The notes under the pieces are model-generated. The model did not search any database, was not told the DNA's origin, and saw nothing but the letters and a program-made list of their open reading frames with translations. The position numbers and the translations under genes are program-made. Below, one piece after another: positions 1-5,801 of a stretch of DNA of 7,203 bases. Every line of letters begins with the position of its first letter. The first letter of the stretch is position 1. This DNA is from Actinomycetota bacterium (lineage in GTDB: Bacteria; Actinomycetota; Actinomycetes; Nanopelagicales; Nanopelagicaceae), in assembly GCA_009704515.1 (NCBI GenBank), contig WLDZ01000046.1, positions 1 to 7,203 of the forward strand. The letters run 5' to 3'.

Positions 1-897
1 AAGAGCCTTCTCAATCTCGGACTTTAAGATTTTGGCGTGCTTTACACGATTTACATTTAATTCAAAACGGGGATCTGAGATTAAATCTTTTCGCCCAATA
101 AGAGCGCAGAACTTTTCAAAAATATTATTACTGCCAACGCCGATACAAATCGCCCCATCACCGGTAGCAAAGATTCCGTATGGCGAAAATGTGGGATGCC
201 CGCTTCCAGAACGCACGGATGGCTGGCCACTTAGCTGATGCGCCGACAAGTGATAGCTAACCCATGTTGCTCCTGTCTCATAGAGAGAAGTCTCAACCAG
301 CGAACCTTTGCCACTTTTGTTTCGCTCGACTATTGCCGCCAATATTCCGATAGCAAGCCACATTCCGCCACCAACATCGAGGACAGAAACACCTGCACGA
401 ACAGGTTGGCCGTCAGCTTCGCCAGTTACATGCATGATTCCGGTACGCGCTTGGATGGTTCCGTCATACCCAGGAGCGCTGGCATCAGGGCCAATAGAAC
501 CGTATGAAGAAAGATTACCGACAATCAAATGTGGAAACTTTTTCATTAAGTCATCAGGTTTAAGATTGAGAGCTTCTAGACGATCAGGTAAGAAGTTGGT
601 GAGAAATACATCAGCGGTTTTCAGTAACTCATCTAGTCGCGCTGACCCTGCGGGCGATTTGAGGTCAATGCTTTCTGCGCTCTTGTTTCGATTGACAATA
701 TGAAAATATGCAGAGCGATCGCCTTCAACGGGAGCCATAGATCTAGATGGGTCACCGGATGGAGTTTCAATTTTGATTACTTCAGCGCCTAAATCGGCAA
801 GTATTGCTCCACCAAAAGGACCAGCAATATTTGATGTCGCATCTAATACACGTAAACCAGCAAGGGGAAGCGCTCGTTCAGCAGATAAATCTGACAT
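1..897 (-). CDS. CoA-transferase family III (CaiB/BaiF-like), 3' end cut by window edge
   Basis: The first 299 residues are visible; about 100 more would be expected for this family of roughly 400 residues, and they lie off the left edge. The protein opens with the family's N-terminal fold: GLRVLD near 14-19, ADLGAEVIKIE at 34-44, then NRNK at 69-72 and DLKSPAG at 78-84. The segment VLDVGGGMWLAIGILAA (172-188) carries D174, which matches the catalytic aspartate (Asp169) of formyl-CoA transferase, followed by the usual ERNKSGKG turn (191-198). Such enzymes move CoA between carboxylic acids through an aspartyl-CoA thioester in the cytoplasm. The acid used here cannot be read from sequence. The ATG start has an AGGGAG Shine-Dalgarno about 7 nt upstream. 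The gene diverges from the CitE-like lyase gene, which suggests that the transferase makes the thioester the lyase cleaves; that link is inference. Family assignment is firm. Confidence 0.93.
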   Translation of the reverse strand, partial: MSDLSAERALPLAGLRVLDATSNIAGPFGGAILADLGAEVIKIETPSGDPSRSMAPVEGDRSAYFHIVNRNKSAESIDLKSPAGSARLDELLKTADVFLTNFLPDRLEALNLKPDDLMKKFPHLIVGNLSSYGSIGPDASAPGYDGTIQARTGIMHVTGEADGQPVRAGVSVLDVGGGMWLAIGILAAIVERNKSGKGSLVETSLYETGATWVSYHLSAHQLSGQPSVRSGSGHPTFSPYGIFATGDGAICIGVGSNNIFEKFCALIGRKDLISDPRFELNVNRVKHAKILKSEIEKAL

Positions 898-954
898 TGA
901 AGCTCCCTCTATCTTTATCTGTAACACTGGGTCTGCGGCTGGCACTTGGTCTTC

Positions 955-960
955 ATCTTA
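955..960 (-). promoter_or_regulatory. Possible -10 box of the CoA-transferase gene
   Basis: Read on the minus strand this is TAAGAT, matching the actinobacterial TAnnnT pattern, 57 nt upstream of the start codon. No good -35 lies at 16-18 bp: TTGCAC (980-975) is only 14 bp away. If it is real, transcription would start near 948 and the inverted repeat at 980-998 would be centred near -41, a typical activator position. This is a weak call made by eye. Confidence 0.25.
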
Positions 961-979
961 GCAAAGGATTTATCGTGCA

Positions 980-998
980 ACATGAGTCTGGCTCATGT
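980..998. promoter_or_regulatory. Inverted-repeat operator candidate between divergent genes
   Basis: ACATGAG-TCTGG-CTCATGT is a perfect 7-bp inverted repeat with a 5-nt spacer. Allowing one bulged A at 979 or 980, the arms extend outward to GCA/TGC (977 to 1000). AACATGA recurs as a direct repeat at 979-985 and 1004-1010. The palindrome lies in the 127-bp region between the CoA-transferase and the CitE-like lyase. It sits about 36 bp upstream of the lyase's proposed leaderless start, where a -35 box should be. It is probably the site of a dimeric regulator serving both genes. No regulator gene is visible in the window to name the protein. Confidence 0.5.
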
Positions 999-1012
999 GC
1001 GCTAACATGAAG

Positions 1013-1018
1013 TAGAAT
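1013..1018 (+). promoter_or_regulatory. -10 box placed for leaderless transcription of the CitE-like gene
   Basis: TAGAAT matches TAnnnT and ends 6 nt before the ATG at 1025. Transcription would therefore begin at or next to the start codon, as in leaderless actinobacterial mRNAs. The only Shine-Dalgarno-like bases (AAGG, 1021-1024) abut the ATG, too close to work. No TTGACA-like -35 is seen at 16-18 bp, where the inverted repeat lies instead. Confidence 0.4.
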
Positions 1019-1024
1019 TTAAGG

Positions 1025-1951
1025 ATGCATGAAGCAGGCGTGTCAGATTCTCAATTAAGACGCTCACTCTTTGCCGTGCCTGCCAGTAGCGAAAAAATGA
1101 TTGAAAAAGCTAAAGGTTTTATAGTTGATCAAATATTTCTTGACCTTGAAGATGCAGTTGCTCCTGATGCCAAAACGCAAGCACGACAATTAATTGCTGC
1201 GCTGAATAGTTCTGATTTTAAAGCTCCCCAAGTAAGTATTCGAATCAACGCAATTGATACCCCGTGGTTTAGCGAAGATGTTGAGCTACTTAAATCGAAG
1301 GCCGGTTCATGGGTTAATTCAATAATCTTGCCTAAGGTTCATACTGTTAATGAGATAGAAGTCTTTTCAAAACATCTCGCTGAAATTGAAAATACATCAG
1401 GGCGAGCAAAAGGTTCAATCGCTATTGATGCACAGATTGAAAGTGCAAAAGGTTTAGTGAATTGTGAAGCAATTGCAGCTTGCGAGCGCGTGACTTCACT
1501 TAACTTTGGCCCAGCAGATTTCATGGCAGACCTTGGTGCACCTAGCCAATCAGTGACATCTCATGAATATGCCCTTATGAAGATTTTGGTTGCAGCGCGT
1601 GCCGCCGGCATTGCCGCACTTGATGGACCAACTCTTGAGGTTCGCGAAATCTCTAAGTTTGAAGCTTCTGCCCAGATTGCTGCAGCGATGGGCTTTGATG
1701 GCAAATGGGTGCTGCATCCTGACCAAATCGAAAGTTGCCATCGAATCTTCACTCCTTCACAAGAGCGCTTCGATGATGCGGCTTGCCTACTTGAAGCCTA
1801 TGAGTACTTCACCTCTGCGGCGGGAGGCGCTAAGGGGGCCGCCATTTATATGGGCGCAATGATCGATGAAGCATCACGAAAAATGGCGCTGGCCGTCGTG
1901 GCCAGGGGCCTTGCATCTGGATTGAAACAAATCAAGATTTTTACGCCCTGA
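1025..1951 (+). CDS. CitE-like / malyl- or citramalyl-CoA lyase (HpcH/HpaI aldolase family)
   Basis: This 308-residue protein has the length and motif order of CitE-like acyl-CoA lyases. The motifs are RSLFAVPASS (13-22), LDLEDAV (39-45), the CoA-site arginine region IRIN (72-75), ILPKV (101-105), QIESAKGL (137-144) with metal ligand E139, FGPADF (161-166) with metal ligand D165, LDGP (199-202) and VLHPDQI (229-235). The C-terminal lid retains GAMID with D281, matching Asp320 of human CLYBL, the residue a neighbouring subunit contributes to catalysis. Family members cleave or form (S)-citramalyl-CoA, malyl-CoA or beta-methylmalyl-CoA. The retained residues argue for a working enzyme, but the exact substrate is unknown. 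The absence of citrate lyase alpha and gamma genes nearby argues against true CitE. An in-frame GTG at 1040 is an alternative start, with SDSQLRRSLF following it. The upstream divergent CoA-transferase is the likely source of its substrate (inference). Confidence 0.9.
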   Translation: MHEAGVSDSQLRRSLFAVPASSEKMIEKAKGFIVDQIFLDLEDAVAPDAKTQARQLIAALNSSDFKAPQVSIRINAIDTPWFSEDVELLKSKAGSWVNSIILPKVHTVNEIEVFSKHLAEIENTSGRAKGSIAIDAQIESAKGLVNCEAIAACERVTSLNFGPADFMADLGAPSQSVTSHEYALMKILVAARAAGIAALDGPTLEVREISKFEASAQIAAAMGFDGKWVLHPDQIESCHRIFTPSQERFDDAACLLEAYEYFTSAAGGAKGAAIYMGAMIDEASRKMALAVVARGLASGLKQIKIFTP

Positions 1952-1982
1952 CGGCGAGTGACCCATCTTTCATCGCTAATTG

Positions 1983-2011
1983 TTGACTCAGCCCCTCTTC
2001 TTAATTATTCT
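1983..2011 (+). promoter_or_regulatory. Promoter of the E1-lipoyl operon
   Basis: TTGACT (1983-1988) is followed by a 17-bp spacer and TATTCT (2006-2011). The elements match TTGACA at 5 of 6 bases and TATAAT at 4 of 6, with the ideal spacing. Transcription would start near 2018, giving a leader of about 38 nt that contains the GGAG ribosome site. It lies in the 104-bp gap after the CitE-like gene, so the E1 operon can be transcribed independently. Confidence 0.6.
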
Positions 2012-2046
2012 TGCAATCGTTTCCAGTAGCTTTTTCCACAAATTTT

Positions 2047-2050
2047 GGAG
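2047..2050 (+). promoter_or_regulatory. Ribosome binding site fixing the E1 beta start
   Basis: GGAG sits 5 nt before the ATG at 2056. The reading frame stays open upstream to a TTG at 2011, but that codon overlaps the -10 box and would add 15 residues that do not look like the family's N-terminus. This site selects 2056 as the start. Confidence 0.75.
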
Positions 2051-2055
2051 TAAAT

Positions 2056-3066
2056 ATGGGTGCAATGCGCGTTCGCCAAGCAATAGTCTCCGCACTCGCA
2101 GAAGAGATGCGAGCAGATAAATCGGTGATCTTCTTCGGTGAAGATATTGCAGCTGCTGAAGGGCCATTTAAGACATCCGAAGGAATCCTCGAAGAATTTG
2201 GCCCAGTCCGCGTTCGCGATACTCCTATCTCTGAAATGGCATTTACCGGAGCCGCTGTTGGCGCAGCAATGATGGGACTCAAACCTGTTGTTGAAATTAT
2301 GTTTATCGAATTTCTTGGTGTCGCACTCGATGCCCTTGTTACTGAAGGTGCCAAGATGCACTACTTAAGTAATGGCGAACTCTCTGTGCCAATGACTATT
2401 CGTGCCTCAGTTGGCTCAGGACTTGGTTTTGGTTCTCAACATTCACAGACACTCGAGAATTGGCTCGCTGCCACTCCTGGCCTGAAGGTTTTGATGCCTA
2501 GTGATGCGCAATCTGCCTACAGTCTTCTACGTGCTGCAATCCAAGATCCCAATCCTGTTGTCGTGCTCGAGCCGCGCATTCTCTATGCAGAGCGCGGTGA
2601 AGTCGATACCAAAATCATCGCAACAATCGGAAAAGCCCATCTTCGTCAGAGCGGAAATGATTTAACGATTGTCGCATCTGGCCAAATGGTTGGAATTGCA
2701 GAGAAAGCGATTAAAGAAGCTGGCATATCTGCAGACCTCATTGATTTGCAGACTATTGTCCCTTGGGATCGCGAAACCGTTCGCGCATCAGTAAAGAAGA
2801 CTGGTCGTCTGATAGTGATTGAAGAATCTCCAGTGAGCGGCGGATGGGGTTCAGAAATCATCTCTGAAGTTGTGCGAAGTAATTTTGCAGATCTCAAGTC
2901 AACGCCTTTCCGAATCACAACTCCTGATGTACCTGTTCCTTACAGTGGAGATCTCGAAGCGCGTTTTATCCCTCAAGTTGCAGATATCATTGAAAAAATC
3001 GATTACGCACTTAAGAATTCAGATGCACCTGCCCCATGGTGGGTGGAAGAGGGGGTAGCGAAATGA
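2056..3066 (+). CDS. 2-oxoacid dehydrogenase E1 component, beta subunit (acetoin/pyruvate/branched-chain type)
   Basis: The 336-residue length is standard for E1 beta, which pairs with E1 alpha as an alpha2beta2 enzyme. E1 binds thiamine diphosphate, decarboxylates a 2-oxoacid and loads the acyl group onto a lipoyl arm. The pyrimidine-binding half shows FFGEDIA (26-32), the RVRDTPISE block (52-60) with E60 as the expected cofactor-activating glutamate, and GSQHSQTLE (126-134) with H129. The C-terminal transketolase half holds GQMVGIAEKA and EESPVSGGWGSE (256-267), ending with the typical VPVPYSGDLE (292-301). The substrate cannot be fixed from these motifs: pyruvate, acetoin or branched-chain 2-oxoacids are all possible. 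The gene leads the operon, while alpha before beta is the commoner order. Its TGA overlaps the E1 alpha ATG as ATGA, implying translational coupling and equal output. Confidence 0.93.
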   Translation: MGAMRVRQAIVSALAEEMRADKSVIFFGEDIAAAEGPFKTSEGILEEFGPVRVRDTPISEMAFTGAAVGAAMMGLKPVVEIMFIEFLGVALDALVTEGAKMHYLSNGELSVPMTIRASVGSGLGFGSQHSQTLENWLAATPGLKVLMPSDAQSAYSLLRAAIQDPNPVVVLEPRILYAERGEVDTKIIATIGKAHLRQSGNDLTIVASGQMVGIAEKAIKEAGISADLIDLQTIVPWDRETVRASVKKTGRLIVIEESPVSGGWGSEIISEVVRSNFADLKSTPFRITTPDVPVPYSGDLEARFIPQVADIIEKIDYALKNSDAPAPWWVEEGVAK

Positions 3067-4070
3067 GTAAATCAACGAGCATATCTCTGAGCCGACGCAA
3101 AGAGCTTTATGGAAATGACATCGCTTGTTATCAGCGCATGCTCGAAATCCGCGAATTTGAACGAGTCACTAATGAACTATTCGCAGCAGGCAGTATTCGT
3201 GGAACAACCCACCTTGCAGTTGGCCAAGAAGCTCTTGCCGTTGGAATCGCATCAATTCTTAAGCCAGATGATGTATTAGCTGGCACATATCGCAGCCACG
3301 CAATCTCATTAGCGCTCGGTCTCTCATCCCACTCTGTTCTTGCCGAAATTATGGGTAAGGCAACAGGATGTTGCGGTGGCGTTGGTGGATCAATGCATAT
3401 GTGCGATTCCAGTGTTGGTTTACTGCCAACTTCTGCGATTATCGGTGCTGGTATTCCAATTGCAGCTGGTGCTGCTCTAGCTTTCCAGGTTCAAAATTCA
3501 GATCGCGTGAGCGTTGCGCTCTTCGGTGATGGTTCTACAAACATCGGCGCTTTCCATGAAGGACTCAACCTTGCAGCAATCTGGAAACTTCCCGTTGTCT
3601 TTATCTGCGATAACAATGTTTATGGCGAGTACAGCCGCATCGATATCACTACTCCCATCGAAGATTTACACATGCGCGCTGAAAGCTATGCAATGCCACA
3701 CTTTGCACTCGACGGTATGGATATCCATGCTGTGCGCAAGGGCGTAACAGAGGCGGTTGAACGTGCTCGCTCTGGTGGCGGACCAACACTGATTGAAGCA
3801 AAGACTTATCGCTTCTCTGGTCACTCTCGTGCAGATCAAGCTCTCTATCGCCCAGAAGGCGAACTTGAGAAGTGGCAGAAGCGTGATCCAATCCTGGTAA
3901 CAGAGACCGATCTCATCGCTCGTAAGGAAATCACTGCGGATGAAATCAAGACCATGAAGGAATCAACCGCTGCGATGATTGCATCTGTTGTCGAACAAGC
4001 AACTAACGACCCAAATCCTGAGCTTTCAGCTATGTTCAAAAATATTTACGCCGAGTCAAAGGGGAAATAA
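3063..4070 (+). CDS. 2-oxoacid dehydrogenase E1 component, alpha subunit
   Basis: This is a 335-residue thiamine-diphosphate subunit partnering E1 beta. It shows GTTHLAVGQEA (47-57), YRSHA (76-80), GGVGGSMHM (105-113), IIGAGIPIAAGAALA (126-140), and the diphosphate/Mg motif starting at GDGSTN (155-160) and closing with NN at 184-185. YRFSGHSRAD (249-258) is the conserved histidine loop next to the active site. The ATG at 3063 overlaps the E1 beta stop and has GAGGGGG (3049-3055) 7 nt upstream. An in-frame ATG at 3036 lies inside E1 beta, lacks support and is rejected. The stop is one base before the lipoyl-domain gene. The SRxD loop and overall motif spacing resemble acetoin and pyruvate E1 alpha more than the large single-chain AceE, but the oxoacid remains unassigned. 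Confidence 0.93.
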   Translation: MSKSTSISLSRRKELYGNDIACYQRMLEIREFERVTNELFAAGSIRGTTHLAVGQEALAVGIASILKPDDVLAGTYRSHAISLALGLSSHSVLAEIMGKATGCCGGVGGSMHMCDSSVGLLPTSAIIGAGIPIAAGAALAFQVQNSDRVSVALFGDGSTNIGAFHEGLNLAAIWKLPVVFICDNNVYGEYSRIDITTPIEDLHMRAESYAMPHFALDGMDIHAVRKGVTEAVERARSGGGPTLIEAKTYRFSGHSRADQALYRPEGELEKWQKRDPILVTETDLIARKEITADEIKTMKESTAAMIASVVEQATNDPNPELSAMFKNIYAESKGK

Positions 4071-4071
4071 G

Positions 4072-4308
4072 ATGAAGATGACTATCAAGATGCCTCGTGT
4101 CGGAGAGACAGTTGATGAGGTCTACCTTGTTACTTGGCATAAGAAGGCTGGAGATGTGATTGCAGTCGGCGATAACCTGATGGATGTCGAAACCGATAAG
4201 GCAACGGTTGAGGTTCCTTCACCCATCGCTGGAACAATTCTTGAGACATTCTTTAGCGATGGTGATGAGATTAAGACAGGTACACCTATCGCGACAGTTG
4301 AAGGCTGA
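4072..4308 (+). CDS. Stand-alone lipoyl-domain protein (E2 carrier domain without acyltransferase core)
   Basis: Only 78 residues long, this is a complete lipoyl domain and nothing else. It begins IKMPRVGETVDE (5-16), continues with VTWHKKAGDVIAVGD (20-34), reaches the lipoylation site ETDKA with K43 at the hairpin tip, then VEVPSPIAGTI (46-56) and ends GTPIATVEG. An E2 of about 400 residues would continue with a peripheral-subunit-binding domain and a catalytic core with an HxxxDG motif; none is present. The stop is clean, and the convergent dehydrogenase's stop codon lies 21 bp on. GGGGA (4061-4065) lies 6 nt before the chosen ATG; an in-frame ATG at 4078 is possible. Position immediately behind E1 beta and alpha suggests it accepts the acyl group from that E1, as a free carrier comparable to glycine-cleavage H protein. 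The acyltransferase and E3 would have to act in trans. Biotin is less likely because the motif is DKA, not MKM. Confidence 0.9.
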   Translation: MKMTIKMPRVGETVDEVYLVTWHKKAGDVIAVGDNLMDVETDKATVEVPSPIAGTILETFFSDGDEIKTGTPIATVEG

Positions 4309-4329
4309 AACTAGCGAGATATAAGGTTT

Positions 4330-5376
4330 TTAGAGCTTGCCGAGTAGCTTCTCGGTAAAGCTCGCAGTGTTTTCTGTGCCACCTAAATCTTTGGTTGCGA
4401 TTCCTGCTGCAAACAAATCTGTAATTCCGCGGCGAATATCTGCTGCCGCTGCAGACTCTCCCAAGTGATCAAGCATCATTTCAGCTGCTTGAATCGCACC
4501 AACAGGATTGGCAATACCTTTTCCTGCGATATCGGGGGCAGAACCATGTACAGGTTCAAACATTGAAGGGAACTTATGTTCAGGGTTAATGTTTCCACTC
4601 GGTGCGATTCCGATAGAGCCCACTAGCGCTGCCGCCAGGTCAGAGAGAATATCGCCGAAGAGATTAGATGCGACTATGACGTCAAAGGTTTCAGGGCGGA
4701 GCACTAACGCTGCAGCTAAGGCGTCGATAAGAATCTGGGTGCTCTTAATCTCTGGGTGCTCTTTAAGAACTGAGTTAACTACTTCATCCCAGAACGGCAT
4801 TGAGTAAATGATGCCGTTTGATTTTGTAGCTGAGACTATTTCTTTACGGCGGCTCTGTGCTTGCGCCACCGCATAGCGAGTTACTCGTTCAATACCGTGG
4901 CGAGAAAAGACAGCCACCTGCAGGGCAGTTTCATATGGAGTGTTCTGCGAATAGCGCCCACCAACCTTGGAGTATTCGCCTTCGGTGTTTTCGCGCACGA
5001 TGACCATATCAATTTCTTTATCACTCTTGAGTGGTGATGCGATTCCCTTGTAACTACGAATCGGACGTAAATTAATGTACTGATCGAAGTCGCGGCGGAT
5101 GGGAATCAGAAGTCCCCATAAAGTCTCGGTATCTGCAATATCTGGCGCACCAATTGCACCCAGGTAGATTGCATCAAACTTCGACATGATCTCAAGACCA
5201 TCTACCGGCATCATGCGACCGTGCTTGCGGAAATACTCAGATCCCCATGCCGTTACTTCCCAATCAACAGCAAATTGATAACGCTCTGCTAGGTGATCTA
5301 CAACCTGCATTGCAGGCGGCGTTACCTCTAATCCGATGCCATCGCCTGGAATCGAAATAACTTTGTAACGCTTCAT
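4330..5376 (-). CDS. Tartrate/D-malate dehydrogenase (decarboxylating), isopropylmalate-dehydrogenase superfamily
   Basis: This 348-residue NAD-dependent beta-decarboxylating dehydrogenase resembles TtuC/DmlA more than LeuB. Diagnostic stretches are IPGDGIG (9-15), WGSEYFRKHG (44-53), LGAIGAPD (72-79), TLWGL (85-89), and FDQYINLRPIR (97-107) with R104. VRENTEGEY (127-135) carries substrate R128 and catalytic Y135. K185 lies in ATKSN; metal-binding aspartates are D218 and, in NLFGDILSDLA, D242 and D246. The NAD segment is EPVHGSAPDIAGKGIANP (274-291). Characterised relatives oxidise D-malate, tartrate or 3-isopropylmalate using Mg or Mn, D-malate giving pyruvate plus CO2. AGGGGAG lies about 7 nt before the ATG. 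It follows two mutarotase genes on the same strand with a 55-bp gap, so it is probably the last gene of their operon. A product 2-oxoacid could feed the convergent E1 operon (inference). Substrate preference is unproven. Confidence 0.88.
   Translation of the reverse strand: MKRYKVISIPGDGIGLEVTPPAMQVVDHLAERYQFAVDWEVTAWGSEYFRKHGRMMPVDGLEIMSKFDAIYLGAIGAPDIADTETLWGLLIPIRRDFDQYINLRPIRSYKGIASPLKSDKEIDMVIVRENTEGEYSKVGGRYSQNTPYETALQVAVFSRHGIERVTRYAVAQAQSRRKEIVSATKSNGIIYSMPFWDEVVNSVLKEHPEIKSTQILIDALAAALVLRPETFDVIVASNLFGDILSDLAAALVGSIGIAPSGNINPEHKFPSMFEPVHGSAPDIAGKGIANPVGAIQAAEMMLDHLGESAAAADIRRGITDLFAAGIATKDLGGTENTASFTEKLLGKL
4333..4363 (+). terminator. Possible terminator hairpin for the E1-lipoyl operon, inside the convergent gene's 3' end
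   Basis: GAGCTT (4333-4338) pairs with AAGCTC (4358-4363) and CCGAG (4340-4344) pairs with CTCGG (4351-4355). They are separated by a small internal loop and capped by a 6-nt loop. On the plus strand TTTT follows at 4370-4373, a weak U-tract. It begins 24 nt after the lipoyl gene's stop but lies within the last codons of the minus-strand dehydrogenase, so codon use could also explain it. On the minus strand the following bases are A-rich, not T-rich. Confidence 0.3.
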
Positions 5377-5431
5377 TCTTGATCTCCCCTAGGCGCTGAA
5401 TTAGCGGTAAAACCGTTGATTTTTAATACTT

Positions 5432-5755
5432 TTATGGCAGATAGAAGACGTGGTTAAGTCTCGTGAAGCTCTTATCGGCTGTTGCGCCAGGTAGCGATTC
5501 AAAGAACGAAACCATATCTGCCTGCCAGCGAGCATTGACCTCTGTCTCTCCCATAGCAGCGAGTGATGCCTCAAAATCTTCACACTCAACGTAGCCAATC
5601 AGGGTTCCATCGCTCTCATCGAGGAAGAGAGAATAGTTGTGCCACCCAGTATCAGTCAGAGCTTGCAACATATCTGCCCAGACATTTTCGTGGCGAACTT
5701 TGTATTCGGCCATCATCGATTTCTTTACCTGAAGACGAAAACCTACACGCTCCAC
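5432..5755 (-). CDS. rhaM: L-rhamnose mutarotase family protein (RhaM/DUF718), copy 1
   Basis: At 107 residues this is a full-length RhaM-type protein, a small alpha/beta-barrel dimer that interconverts alpha and beta anomers of L-rhamnose or a related sugar. It shows the family's MERVGF start, EYKVRHENVW (17-26) with Y18 and H22, YSLF with Y41, and VNARWQADM (73-81) with W77. These match the sugar-site residues Tyr18, His22, Tyr41 and Trp76 known in E. coli RhaM. The start codon is GTG, preceded by AGAGGA about 4-5 nt upstream; no better ATG start gives the conserved N-terminus. It lies 46 bp downstream of a second mutarotase gene and 55 bp before the tartrate/D-malate dehydrogenase, all co-oriented. 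The fold assignment is firm, but the sugar may not be rhamnose, since no rhamnose isomerase, kinase or aldolase is visible here. Confidence 0.88.
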   Translation of the reverse strand: MERVGFRLQVKKSMMAEYKVRHENVWADMLQALTDTGWHNYSLFLDESDGTLIGYVECEDFEASLAAMGETEVNARWQADMVSFFESLPGATADKSFTRLNHVFYLP

Positions 5756-5801
5756 AGAATCCTCTTTCTTGAACTGTTTAACTGAGATGATTTAGCTTAG
5801 C

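Noticed and set aside
32..1010. Several plus-strand open frames of 62-131 codons across the first kilobase
   Set aside because: They lie antisense to, or just upstream of, the CoA-transferase gene, whose protein matches its family from start to edge; none of these frames shows a recognisable motif or ribosome site.
1021..1320. AT-rich patch at the start of the CitE-like gene as a sign of horizontal transfer
   Set aside because: Spot counts of single lines vary widely within the same gene, so there is no consistent compositional break.
1944..1956. CGCC-N5-GGCG hairpin at the end of the CitE-like gene as a terminator
   Set aside because: Only a 4-bp stem overlapping the stop codon, with no T-tract after it.
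2011..2055. Upstream TTG start for E1 beta
   Set aside because: The codon overlaps the -10 box, and a good GGAG site sits 5 nt before the ATG at 2056.
2001..2361. Two minus-strand frames of 117-118 codons opposite E1 beta
   Set aside because: Low-complexity translations that mirror conserved E1 beta codons; no plausible start signal.
3979..4071. N-terminal extension of the lipoyl protein starting inside E1 alpha
   Set aside because: The extra 31 residues are an out-of-frame reading of E1 alpha; the ATG at 4072 has GGGGA 6 nt upstream and starts the domain exactly.
4309..4329. Truncated or frameshifted E2 after the lipoyl domain
   Set aside because: Only 21 bp separate the stop from the convergent gene's stop codon, and that DNA encodes a well-conserved dehydrogenase on the other strand.
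5403..5417. Small hairpin with T-rich flank between mutarotase 1 and the dehydrogenase
   Set aside because: The T-tract follows it only on the plus strand, where no gene ends nearby; on the minus strand, which is the transcribed one, it lacks a T-tract.
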